This document shows positions 51,274 through 61,519 of a DNA stretch of 64,000 nucleotides, piece by piece. Within the stretch, counting starts at the first letter, position 1, and every line of letters starts with the position of its first letter. The stretch is from positions 7,981,493 to 8,045,492 of the forward strand of contig OU612071.1 of NCBI GenBank assembly GCA_914767715.1, written 5' to 3'. The stretch is from Membranipora membranacea. Its lineage: Eukaryota; Bryozoa; Gymnolaemata; Cheilostomatida; Membraniporidae. The translations under genes were made by a program, and so were the position numbers. Below the pieces are notes generated by a model. The model ran no database searches, was not told the DNA's origin, and worked only from the letters and a program-made list of their open reading frames with translations.

Positions 51274-53283
51274 CAAGCCCTTATATACCTCATTCAAAAT
51301 CCAGAATATGGAGATTCTCGGATAGCCTGGTGGCTTGTAACGCTGACTTGAAATTTACAAAAATATACCAAGGGAGGGTATCACGCTTTTTTTCCGCTCG
51401 GATCAAAAAATAGATTTGCTTCTAACCTACCTCATAAGGTGAAGCAACTCCTGCTCATTTCAAATCTGAATTCCGTTTAGCTCTGAGGGTCTTTGTTCTC
51501 AGTCAGCGTCCGTCTTAACGAGGCTCACTTTTGCTCTAAAAAAACATGCCAAACGGCGGCAATAAAAAATTAAAAGTTTGTCGCAATCATATCAAACTCA
51601 GACCAGTTCAAGCCCTTATATACCTCATTCAAAATCCAGAATATGTAGATTCTCGGATAGCCTGGTGGCTTGTAACGCTGACTTGAAATTCACAAAAATA
51701 TGCCAAGGGAGGGTATCACGCTTTTTTTCCGCTCGGATCAAAAAATAGATTTGCTTCTAACCTACCTCATAAGGTGAAGCAACTCCTGCTCATTTCAAAT
51801 CTGAAATCCGTTTAGCTCTGAGGGTCTTTGTTCTCAGTCAGCATCTGTCTTAACGAGGCTCACTTTTGCTCTAAAAAAACATGCCAAACGGCGGCAATAA
51901 AAAATTAAAAGTTTGTCGCAATCATATCAAACTCAGACCAGTTCAAGCCCTTATATACCTCATTCAAAATCCAGAATATGTAGATTCTCGGATAGCCTGG
52001 TGGCTTGTAACGCTGACTTGAAATTTACAAAAATATACCAAGGGAGGGTATCACGCTTTTTTTCCGCTCGGATCAAAAAATAGATTTGCTTCTAACCTAC
52101 CTCATAAGGTGAAGCAACTCCTGCTCATTTCAAATCTGAAATCCGTTTAGCTCTGAGGGTCTTTGTTCTCAGTCAGCATCCGTCTTAACGAGGCTCACTT
52201 TTGCTCTAAAAAAACATGCCAAACGGCGGCAATAAAAAATTAAAAGTTTGTCGCAATCATATCAAACTCAGACCAGTTCAAGCCCTTATATACCTCATTC
52301 AAAATCCAGAACGTGGAGATTCTCGGATAGCCTGGTGGCTTGTAACGCTGACTTGAAATTTACAAAAATATACCAAGGGAGGGTATCACGCTTTTTTTCC
52401 GCTCGGATCAAAAAATAGATTTGCTTCTAACCTACCTCATAAGGTGAAGCAACTCCTGCTCATTTCAAATCTGAATTCCGTTTAGCTCTGAGGGTCTTTG
52501 TTCTCAGTCAGCGTCCGTCTTAACGAGGCTCACTTTTGCTCTAAAAAAACATGCCAAACGGCGGCAATAAAAAATTAAAAGTTTGTCGCAATCATATCAA
52601 ACTCAGACCAGTTCAAGCCCTTATATACCTCATTCAAAATCCAGAATATGTAGATTCTCGGATAGCCTGGTGGCTTGTAACGCTGACTTGAAATTCACAA
52701 AAATATACCAAGGGAGGGTATCACGCTTTTTTTCCGCTCGGATCAAAAAATAGATTTGCTTCTAACCTACCTCATAAGGTGAAGCAACTCCTGCTCATTT
52801 CAAATCTGAAATCCGTTTAGCTCTGAGGGTCTTTGTTCTCAGTCAGCATCCGTCTTAACGAGGCTCACTTTTGCTCTAAAAAAACATGCCAAACGGCGGC
52901 AATAAAAAATTAAAAGTTTGTCGCAATCATATCAAACTCAGACCAGTTCAAGCCCTTATATACCTCATTCAAAATCCAGAACATGTAGATTCTCGGATAG
53001 CCTGGTGGCTTGTAACGCTGACTTGAAATTTACAAAAATATACCAAGGGAGGGTATCACGCTTTTTTTCCGCTCGGATCAAAAAATAGATTTGCTTCTAA
53101 CCTACCTCATAAGGTGAAGCAACTCCTGCTCATTTCAAATCTGAAATCCGTTTAGCTCTGAGGGTCTTTGTTCTCAGTCAGCATCCGTCTTAACGAGGCT
53201 CACTTTTGCTCTAAAAAAACATGCCAAACGGCGGCAATAAAAAATTAAAAGTTTGTCGCAATCATATCAAACTCAGACCAGTT
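51274..53283 (+). repeat. Block J: 3-monomer HOR (beta-alpha-alpha'), 2 x 1,005 bp
   Basis: Units 51274-52278 and 52279-53283. Beta has GGAGATTC, GATAGCC, CTGAATTCC and CAGCGTCC. Alpha has GTAGATTC, AATTCAC, CTGAAATCC and CAGCATC. Alpha' is like alpha but keeps AATTTAC. The second unit has private changes CAGAACGTGG (about 52,308) and CAGAACATG (about 52,978). This is the first appearance of the monomer types that fill the right arm. Confidence 0.9.
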
Positions 53284-53289
53284 CAAGCC

Positions 53290-53292
53290 CTT
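53290..53292. repeat. Target-site duplication, left copy (CTT)
   Basis: The split monomer ends ...CAAGCCCTT here (monomer bases 1-9). The same CTT opens the resumed monomer at 56489. The uninterrupted site in every other monomer has a single CTT, so three bases were duplicated at insertion. Confidence 0.75.
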
Positions 53293-53311
53293 CTCAGTTC
53301 ATTAAAGTCAA
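53293..53311 (+). repeat. Left terminal inverted repeat, 19 bp
   Basis: CTCAGTTCATTAAAGTCAA matches the reverse complement of 56470-56488 at 17 of 19 positions. The match stops after the final AA. Confidence 0.8.
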
Positions 53312-53942
53312 TTTGGGCAAATCTTGGGCTAAGAAGTTGTCTTCTCTTATTGTTGAAATTTGGTGGCTCATTTGCAGTATAGAGTTATCACTCCATCTAT
53401 CTATCTGTGTAAAACATTTTAGTTTCAAGAATGTGGATAGACTGCTTCACAGAGTAAAGGGATTCAGAGTAAATTTTTTAACAATAGTCAAGGAAAGAGT
53501 TTTTTGCTCCTTGGTCAAGGTACCTGCGAGCTTTGCATCAAGGGGAAAGTTATGGGAAGCTTGATGCCAAAAACTTCTTTCATCTATTTGTCACAATTAT
53601 AGGGTTCTGGAGAATGAACTGAATTCAAAGTTTTTGATTACAGTAAAAAATAGAATATGCAGGCTCTTCCGTAAAAATTTCTCTTTGTACAGCCTTACTC
53701 CACAATTAGACATGAAGTTTTATGCTTAAATTACACCTAACTATCCTAGCTAAATTGATACGGTGGGTATAGCTAGGAAGGCAGTATTGTGGCAGTTTTT
53801 ACAATAGGATTAATTATTACAATCCTTGAATGATGCTGCCACAATGTACCCTTGGTCTGTGCAATCATTGAACCTTAAATTTATCGAAAGGGCCTCATAT
53901 CAAATGTGTCTGCGGTCCATCATCTACAGGGCTTTGGTTAGG
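53312..53942. other. Element left interior, unique sequence
   Basis: A/T-rich sequence with no recognised gene or repeat family, apart from the stem-loop at 53786-53845. A reading frame at 53253-53564 begins in satellite sequence with a TTG and runs into this part. It is a chimera across the insertion junction and not a gene. Confidence 0.6.
53786..53845. repeat. Stem-loop, 60 bp
   Basis: ATTGTGGCAG at 53786-53795 pairs perfectly with CTGCCACAAT at 53836-53845. Inside the loop a second short stem (AGGATT with AATCCT) is possible. It could be a remnant of a small nested inverted-repeat element or a structured spot with no function. Confidence 0.6.
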
Positions 53943-54495
53943 TGTGCTCCGACCTGCCTGCAAACAGAGAGCAACCTGGCGCAGATATTGTGGCCTGGCC
54001 ACTAAGGCAACGAATTTCGCCGCCTATGCTCCGGGATGTGGCTTGTGACAAGACATCTGATTTAAATCAACCTTCAATTTTAATCAGTCTTGAGACACAA
54101 AGGTTATCCTCAGGTTTTGATATTCTAATATTACATTGCCTTTAAATCATTTGGAAAAGATAAACAAGGCACAACAGTAACAAATTCTTTCCCTATAATG
54201 AAACACAGAGACTGCAATACAACTGGTTGTTTACAAATAAGATTTTCTTGAGGGATTAGAAAATTTACTGTGAGAAAACAATGTCTGTAATTGCTCTAAC
54301 TGAAATCTTCATCCAGCTTAGGTCTCAATTGTACTTGGATCGTTTCAATGCACCGCATGGAGAATTGCTTCAGATTTTGTTTGGAGGCCATCTCAGATTT
54401 GTTGTTTATTGAGGCAGCCCACCTGTTTGGCTAACCGAATCCACAAAAGTAACAACATTATAACTTGTTGCAGTATAGATGCAGTCCCAGGGCAC
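53943..54495 (+). repeat. Element internal direct repeat, copy 1 (553 bp)
   Basis: From TGTGCTCCGACCTGCC to GCAGTCCCAGGGCAC this segment is repeated at 54887-55482 with scattered substitutions. Relative to copy 2 it lacks about 43 bp after CAATTTTAATC. Weaker similarity extends leftward through GGGCTTTGGTT (53931 region), where copy 1 has lost about ten bases of a hairpin kept in copy 2. The first 120 bp are noticeably richer in G+C and CpG than the rest of the element. I do not recognise the sequence. Confidence 0.88.
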
Positions 54496-54886
54496 CCTCT
54501 ACTTGATTGTGCAATAACTCCCGGAAGAAGGTTTACCCGGCTAACCAAGAGTGAAGTGATCGCAACATTGTATAACTTTTTAGAAGCATGGACCATGTTT
54601 TTGTTGAGTAAAGAGAGTGTGGATAATTGAATGTCGATAAGGTGTCATGGTCGATTGCAAAAATGTAAATATATGAGTAGCCAGCCACTAAAGCCTATTG
54701 ATTCAACATAATATGATATGATATTTTAGATGCAAAAAAATTGGTATAAAAAAACGGGGCACTCAATATGGGCTAAATTTTTTGTATCAGAACTGGGGTT
54801 TCGGGCTTGGAATGCTGGTTGGAAAATACATTTGGACTGAGCAGGTTTACAAATTATCTAGCACTGGGCTATGGTTGGAACCCAGA
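54496..54886. other. Spacer between the internal direct repeats
   Basis: Unique sequence. The short frames crossing it start with TTG and show no recognisable protein. Just before copy 2 it contains TGGTTGGAACCC, which faintly resembles a tRNA B box, but no clear A box or tRNA fold goes with it. Confidence 0.6.
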
Positions 54887-54892
54887 TGTGCT
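54860..54892. repeat. Imperfect hairpin at the start of direct-repeat copy 2
   Basis: AGCAC at 54860-54864 can pair with GTGCT at 54888-54892, and TGGG at 54865-54868 with CCCA at 54881-54884, leaving a three-base bulge. The corresponding place in copy 1 has lost part of the right arm. Confidence 0.5.
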
Positions 54893-55482
54893 CCGACCTG
54901 CCTGCAAACAGAGAGCAACCTGGCGCAGATATTGCGGCCTGGCCACTAAGGCAACAAATTTTGCCGCCTATGCTCCAGGATGTTGCTTGCGACAAGACAT
55001 CTGATTTAATTCAACCTTCAATTTTAATCTGATGTAATAATGCTATAATACATAAATATCATAAGAAGCAACAAGTCTTGAGACACAAAGGTAATCCTCA
55101 GGTTTTGATATTCTAAAATTACATTGCCTTTAAATCCTTTGGAAAAGATAAACAAGGCACAACAGTAACAAATTCTTTCCCTGTAATGAAACACAGAGAC
55201 TGCAATACACTGGTTGTTTACAAATAAGATTTTCTTGAGGGATTAGAAAATTTACTCTGAGAAAACAATGTCTGTAATTGCTCTAACTGATATCTTCATC
55301 CAGCAGAGGTCTCAATTGTACTTGGATAGTTTCAATGCACTGCGTGAAGAATTGCATCGAATTTTGTTTGGAGGCCATCTCAGATTTGTTGTTTATTGAG
55401 GCAGCCCACCTGTTTGGCTAACCGAATCCTCAAAAGTAACAACATTAGAACTTGTTGCAGTATAGATGCAGTCCCAGGGCAC
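54887..55482 (+). repeat. Element internal direct repeat, copy 2 (596 bp)
   Basis: Second copy of the 53943-54495 repeat. It has about 43 extra bases at roughly 55,030-55,073 (around ATGCTATAATACATAAATATC), inserted here or deleted from copy 1. After GGGCAC the two copies diverge completely. The substitution level is clearly higher than between satellite HOR copies, so this duplication predates the recent array amplifications. Confidence 0.88.
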
Positions 55483-56469
55483 GATTTTTAAACAAATGGA
55501 CAAATTCAACCGTAACATGAATGCTGTCAATGGTTATTTCAGGACTGCAATTCCTTAATGGTGATAGAAACACCAAGGTCGAACATACAGAAACAAGCTC
55601 ACTGAAAATGCAGCAGAATATCTCACATAGAATATCATGTGTGTTATTAAGGGTGAGCCCTCCAGACACACAGTTATCATAATCCTATAGGCATCAAGCA
55701 TAGTTACATTAGTGTGTTTCAATAGTAAAAATATTGGGATGACATTCGAGTAAAATTTAAGCTCAAACATTTGGGTGTAGTTTGAAAATGCTATCATTGA
55801 ACATTATCCACTGAAAAAGCCAAATCCAAACCATGTTTCGGAATAATAATAATACTAATTATTTTGAGGTCTATAGTCATTCTGATAGAATTTGATGGGT
55901 GATTGATGGGTCACCACGATCTATACTGAAAACTTATATCAACCAACAGAAATATTCTTTTGTTTAAGTTCAGTATAGCGTCTCCATTGTCATTTGTAAA
56001 TTGCTCCACTCCTTTGATAAAAGGCAATTAGAATTTGTTTGAAACTGTACACAATGGCATAGAAACTACAAATATATAGGCTCTTTACACTGCCTTGCGC
56101 AACATTGCCACTGCACTGATGGATGAAATAAACACCGTAATGAAAAAGTAAATCGCAATTTTAAATATGTTAAAAAAATATTTCAAACATGCCCTCAAAA
56201 GCTCATTTAGATAATGTGATGAACTGATGCTCCAAAAAAAACCAGATCTCTGTGAGTTACCATGTCGAAGTGTAGTTCTGCCCAAACAGAAAAACACGAA
56301 CTTGGAGATTTTTTGTCAGATTTGGAGTTTTTTGCAGAAAAAGATAAATGAATAGTTAGCTGATTGACTAACGATAAAGGTGACCAAATGTGGTTATTCT
56401 GAATTAAAAACTGTAGGAAGGAGATAGCTTTTGGAAAAGTAAGGAGGAGATAACTGCAACTGAGCATTT
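55483..56469. other. Element right interior, unique sequence
   Basis: A/T-rich, with no recognised family. The minus strand has an ATG frame of 80 codons (55797-55555) that is hydrophobic and low in complexity, as expected of translated A/T-rich DNA. A short imperfect repeat GATGGGTGATTGATGGGT lies near 55,893. I see nothing else. Confidence 0.6.
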
Positions 56470-56488
56470 TTGACTTTAAATAACTGAG
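56470..56488 (-). repeat. Right terminal inverted repeat, 19 bp
   Basis: TTGACTTTAAATAACTGAG. Its reverse complement matches the left terminus except at two adjacent positions. A further ACTGAGC lies just inside at 56459-56465, echoing the ACTGAG end. Confidence 0.8.
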
Positions 56489-56491
56489 CTT
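56489..56491. repeat. Target-site duplication, right copy (CTT)
   Basis: CTT followed by ATATACCTCATTC resumes the monomer at its bases 7-9, matching 53290-53292. Confidence 0.75.
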
Positions 56492-58837
56492 ATATACCTC
56501 ATTCAAAATCCAGAATATGTAGATTCTCGGATAGCCTGGTGGCTTGTAACGCTGACTTGAAATTCACAAAAATATACCAAGGGAGGGTATCACGCTTTTT
56601 TTCCGCTCGGATCAAAAAATAGATTTGCTTCTAACCTACCTCATAAGGTGAAGCAACTCCTGCTCAATTCAAATCTGAAATCCGTTTAGCTCTGAGGGTC
56701 TTTGTTCTCAGTCAGCATCCGTCTTAACGAGGCTCACTTTTGCTCTAAAAAAACATGCCAAACGGCGGCAATAAAAAATTAAAAGTTTGTCGCAATCATA
56801 TCAAACTCAGACCAGTTCAAGCCCTTATATACCTCATTCAAAATCCAGAATATGTAGATTCTCGGATAGCCTGGTGGCTTGTAACGCTGACTTGAAATTT
56901 ACAAAAATATACCAAGGGAGGGTATCACGCTTTTTTTCCGCTCGGATCAAAAAATAGATTTGCTTCTAACCTACCTCATAAGGTGAAGCAACTCCTGCTC
57001 ATTTCAAATCTGAAATCCGTTTAGCTCTGAGGGTCTTTGTTCTCAGTCAGCATCCGTCTTAACGAGGCTCACTTTTGCTCTAAAAAAACATGCCAAACGG
57101 CGGCAATAAAAAATTAAAAGTTTGTCGCAATCATATCAAACTCAGACCAGTTCAAGCCCTTATATACCTCATTCAAAATCCAGAATATGGAGATTCTCGG
57201 ATAGCCTGGTGGCTTGTAACGCTGACTTGAAATTTACAAAAATATACCAAGGGAGGGTATCACGCTTTTTTTCCGCTCGGATCAAAAAATAAATTTGCTT
57301 CTAACCTACCTCATAAGGTGAAGCAACTCCTGCTCATTTCAAATCTGAATTCCGTTTAGCTCTGAGGGTCTTTGTTCTCAGTCAGCGTCCGTCTTAACGA
57401 GGCTCACTTTTGCTCTAAAAAAACATGCCAAACGGCGGCAATAAAAAATTAAAAGTTTGTCGCAATCATATCAAACTCAGACCAGTTCAAGCCCTTATAT
57501 ACCTCATTCAAAATCCAGAATATGTAGATTCTCGGATAGCCTGGTGGCTTGTAACGCTGACTTGAAATTCACAAAAATATACCAAGGGAGGGTATCACGC
57601 TTTTTTTCCGCTCGGATCAAAAAATAGATTTGCTTCTAACCTACCTCATAAGGTGAAGCAACTCCTGCTCATTTCAAATCTGAAATCTGTTTAGCTCTGA
57701 GGGTCTTTGTTCTCAGTCAGCATCCGTCTTAACGAGGCTCACTTTTGCTCTAAAAAAACATGCCAAACGGCGGCAATAAAAAATTAAAAGTTTGTCGCAA
57801 TCATATCAAACTCAGACCAGTTCAAGCCCTTATATACCTCATTCAAAATCCAGAATATGGAGATTCTCGGATAGCCTGGTGGCTTGTAACGCTGACTTGA
57901 AATTTACAAAAATATACCAAGGGAGGGTATCACGCTTTTTTTCCGCTCGGAACAAAAAATAGATTTGCTTCTAACCTACCTCATAAGGTGAAGCAACTCC
58001 TGCTCATTTCAAATCTGAATTCCGTTTAGCTCTGAGGGTCTTTGTTCTCAGTCAGCGTCCGTCTTAACGAGGCTCACTTTTGCTCTAAAAAAACATGCCA
58101 AACGGCGGCAATAAAAAATTAAAAGTTTGTCGCAATCATATCAAACTCAGACCAGTTCAAGCCCTTATATACCTCATTCAAAATCCAGAATATGTAGATT
58201 CTCGGATAGCCTGGTGGCTTGTAACGCTGACTTGAAATTCACAAAAATATACCAAGGGAGGGTATCACGCTTTTTTCCGCTCGGATCAAAAAATAGATTT
58301 GCTTCTAACCTACCTCATAAGGTGAAGCAACTCCTGCTCATTTCAAATCTGAAATCCGTTTAGCTCTGAGGGTCTTTGTTCTCAGTCAGCATCCGTCTTA
58401 ACGAGGCTCACTTTTGCTCTAAAAAAACATGCCAAACGGCGGCAATAAAAAATTAAAAGTTTGTCGCAATCATATCAAACTCAGACCAGTTCAAGCCCTT
58501 ATATACCTCATTCAAAATCCAGAATATGTAGATTCTCGGATAGCCTGGTGGCTTGTAACGCTGACTTGAGATTTACAAAAATATACCAAGGGAGGGTATC
58601 ACGCTTTTTTTCCGCTCGGATCAAAAAATAGATTTGCTTCTAACCTACCTCATAAGGTGAAGCAACTCCTGCTCATTTCAAATCTGAAATCCGTTTAGCT
58701 CTGAGGGTCTTTGTTCTCAGTCAGCATCCGTCTTAACGAGGCTCACTTTTGCTCTAAAAAAACATGCCAAACGGCGGCAATAAAAAATTAAAAGTTTGTC
58801 GCAATCATATCAAACTCAGACCAGTTCAAGCCCTTAT

Positions 58838-59167
58838 ATACCTCATTCAAAATCCAGAATATGGAGATTCTCGGATAGCCTGGTGGCTTGTAACGCTGAC
58901 TTGAAATTTACAAAAATATACCAAGGGAGGGTATCACGCTTTTTTTCCGCTCGGATCAAAAATAGATTTGCTTCTAACCTACCTCATAAGGTGAAGCAAC
59001 TCCTGCTCATTGCTCATTTCAAATCTGAATTCCGTTTAGCTCTGAGGGTCTTTGTTCTCAGTCAGCGTCCGTCTTAACGAGGCTCACTTTTGCTCTAAAA
59101 AAACATGCCAAACGGCGGCAATAAAAAATTAAAAGTTTGTCGCAATCATATCAAACTCAGACCAGTT
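58838..59167 (+). repeat. Earlier beta* monomer with the 7-bp duplication
   Basis: Carries the same TGCTCAT duplication (59001-59020 reads TCCTGCTCATTGCTCATTTC) one 7-monomer step before unit 1's beta*. It also has a one-base loss in the A tract (TCAAAAATAG near 58,960). It marks the end of an older, incomplete copy of the 7-monomer unit. Confidence 0.8.
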
Positions 59168-61519
59168 CAAGCCCTTATATACCTCATTCAAAATCCAGAA
59201 TATGTAGATTCTCGGATAGCCTGGTGGCTTGTAACGCTGACTTGAAATTCACAAAAATATACCAAGGGAGGGTATCACGCTTTTTTTCCGCTCGGATCAA
59301 AAAATAGATTTGCTTCTAACCTACCTCATAAGGTGAAGCAACTCCTGCTCATTTCAAATCTGAAATCCGTTTAGCTCTGAGGGTCTTTGTTCTCAGTCAG
59401 CATCCGTCTTAACGAGGCTCACTTTTGCTCTAAAAAAACATGCCAAACGGCGGCAATAAAAAATTAAAAGTTTGTCGCAATCATATCAAACTCAGACCAG
59501 TTCAAGCCCTTATATACCTCATTCAAAATCCAGAATATGGAGATTCTCGGATAGCCTGGTGGCTTGTAACGCTGACTTGAAATTTACAAAAATATACCAA
59601 GGGAGGGTATCACGCTTTTTTTCCGCTCGGATCAAAAAATAGATTTGCTTCTAACCTACCTCATAAGGTGAAGCAACTCCTGCTCATTTCAAATCTGAAT
59701 TCCGTTTAGCTCTGAGGGTCTTTGTTCTCAGTCAGCGTCCGTCTTAACGAGGCTCACTTTTGCTCTAAAAAAACATGCCAAACGGCGGCAATAAAATATT
59801 AAAAGTTTGTCGCAATCATATCAAACTCAGACCAGTTCAAGCCCTTATATACCTCATTCAAAATCCAGAATATGTAGATTCTCGGATAGCCTGGTGGCTT
59901 GTAACGCTGACTTGAAATTTACAAAAATATACCAAGGGAGGGTATCACGCTTTTTTTCCGCTCGGATCAAAAAATAGATTTGCTTCTAACCTACCTCATA
60001 AGGTGAAGCAACTCCTGCTCATTTCAAATCTGAATTCCGTTTAGCTCTGAGGGTCTTTGTTCTCAGTCAGCGTCCGTCTTAACGAGGCTCACTTTTGCTC
60101 TAAAAAAACATGCCAAACGGCGGCAATAAAAAATTAAAAGTTTGTCGCAATCATATCAAACTCAGACCAGTTCAAGCCCTTATATACCTCATTCAAAATC
60201 CAGAATATGTAGATTCTCGGATAGCCTGGTGGCTTGTAACGCTGACTTGAAATTCACAAAAATATACCAAGGGAGGGTATCACGCTTTTTTTCCGCTCGG
60301 ATCAAAAAATAGATTTGCTTCTAACCTACCTCATAAGGTGAAGCAACTCCTGCTCATTTCAAATCTGAAATCCGTTTAGCTCTGAGGGTCTTTGTTCTCA
60401 GTCAGCATCCGTCTTAACGAGGCTCACTTTTGCTCTAAAAAAACATGCCAAACGGCGGCAATAAAAAATTAAAAGTTTGTCGCAATCATATCAAACTCAG
60501 ACCAGTTCAAGCCCTTATATACCTCATTCAAAATCCAGAATATGGAGATTCTCGGATAGCCTGGTGGCTTGTAACGCTGACTTGAAATTTACAAAAATAT
60601 ACCAAGGGAGGGTATCACGCTTTTTTTCCGCTCGGATCAAAAAATAGATTTGCTTCTAACCTACCTCATAAGGTGAAGCAACTCCTGCTCATTTCAAATC
60701 TGAATTCCGTTTAGCTCTGAGGGTCTTTGTTCTCAGTCAGCGTCCGTCTTAACGAGGCTCACTTTTGCTCTAAAAAAACATGCCAAACGGCGGCAATAAA
60801 AAATTAAAAGTTTGTCGCAGTCATATCAAACTCAGACCAGTTCAAACCCTTATATACCTCATTCAAAATCCAGAATATGTAGATTCTCGGATAGCCTGGT
60901 GGCTTGTAACGCTGACTTGAAATTCACAAAAATATACCAAGGGAGGGTATCACGCTTTTTTTCCGCTCGGATCAAAAAATAGATTTGCTTCTAACCTACC
61001 TCATAAGGTGAAGCAACTCCTGCTCATTTCAAATCTGAAATCCGTTTAGCTCTGAGGGTCTTTGTTCTCAGTCAGCATCCGTCTTAACGAGGCTCACTTT
61101 TGCTCTAAAAAAACATGCCAAACGGCGGCAATAAAAAATTAAAAGTTTGTCGCAATCATATCAAACTCAGACCAGTTCAAGCCCTTATATACCTCATTCA
61201 AAATCCAGAATATGGAGATTCTCGGATAGCCTGGTGGCTTGTAACGCTGACTTGAAATTTACAAAAATATACCAAGGGAGGGTATCACGCTTTTTTTCCG
61301 CTCGGATCAAAAAATAGATTTGCTTCTAACCTACCTCATAAGGTGAAGCAACTCCTGCTCATTGCTCATTTCAAATCTGAATTCCGTTTAGCTCTGAGGG
61401 TCTTTGTTCTCAGTCAGCGTCCGTCTTAACGAGGCTCACTTTTGCTCTAAAAAAACATGCCAAACGGCGGCAATAAAAAATTAAAAGTTTGTCGCAATCA
61501 TATCAAACTCAGACCAGTT
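59168..61519 (+). repeat. Right-arm 7-monomer HOR, unit 1, 2,352 bp
   Basis: Order: alpha, beta, hybrid, alpha, beta, alpha, beta*. Beta* has a 7-bp duplication, CTCATTGCTCATTTC, at about 61,358-61,372. Other markers are AATAAAATATT near 59,792 and GTCGCAGTC near 60,815. Seven monomers plus 7 bp give 2,352. Confidence 0.92.

Larger units (their letters stand above)
1..53292 (+). repeat. 335-bp satellite array, left arm (159 monomers)
   Basis: The same 335-bp sequence recurs without interruption in one orientation. If each monomer is started at the motif CAAGCCCTTATATACC, starts fall at 1, 336, 36870, 37205, 39216, 40556, 41896, 43571, 44911 and 53284, all multiples of 335 apart apart from scattered small indels. 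Monomers differ by single bases and by short indels, mainly in the T tract and the A tract. Shared variants define longer higher-order units, listed separately. The array is already in progress at base 1, so its left edge lies outside the window. The family is unknown to me. Centromeric or heterochromatic function is possible but not shown by the sequence. Confidence 0.98.
53293..56488. mobile_element. Non-autonomous DNA-transposon-like element inserted in the satellite
   Basis: A 3,196-bp non-satellite segment interrupts one monomer after its ninth base. Its ends form a 19-bp inverted repeat with two mismatches, CTCAGTTCATTAAAGTCAA on the left and the complement of CTCAGTTATTTAAAGTCAA on the right, and a 3-bp CTT duplication flanks it. 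More than 180 intact monomers serve as the empty site. Three-base duplications are known for CACTA/CMC and PIF-Harbinger elements, but the CTCAGT ends do not let me assign a superfamily. There is no transposase-like frame: the only ATG-initiated frame above 60 codons that I found is an unrecognised 80-codon one at 55797-55555, so the element would depend on an enzyme made elsewhere. It is present once in the window and was not copied by the HOR amplifications, which suggests late arrival. Confidence 0.8.

Noticed and set aside
1-53292. CRISPR array
   Set aside because: The regular spacing comes from whole 335-bp repeats with no unique spacers and no cas genes.
53253-53564. 103-codon frame crossing the left insertion junction
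   Set aside because: It starts with TTG in satellite DNA and continues into the insert, so it is a chimera created by the insertion. I see no known domain.
54800-54900. tRNA-derived SINE head
   Set aside because: TGGTTGGAACCC only loosely resembles a B box, and no A box, tRNA fold, poly(A) tail or target duplication was found around it.
55555-55797. 80-codon minus-strand frame with an ATG start in the insert
   Set aside because: It is hydrophobic and low in complexity, in A/T-rich DNA, with no recognisable family and an overlapping frame on the same strand. Chance is the simpler explanation.
53293-56488. Retrotransposon or unique flanking DNA at the array edge
   Set aside because: There are no long terminal repeats, poly(A) tail or reverse-transcriptase frame, and the satellite resumes in the same monomer at the next base with inverted termini and a 3-bp duplication.
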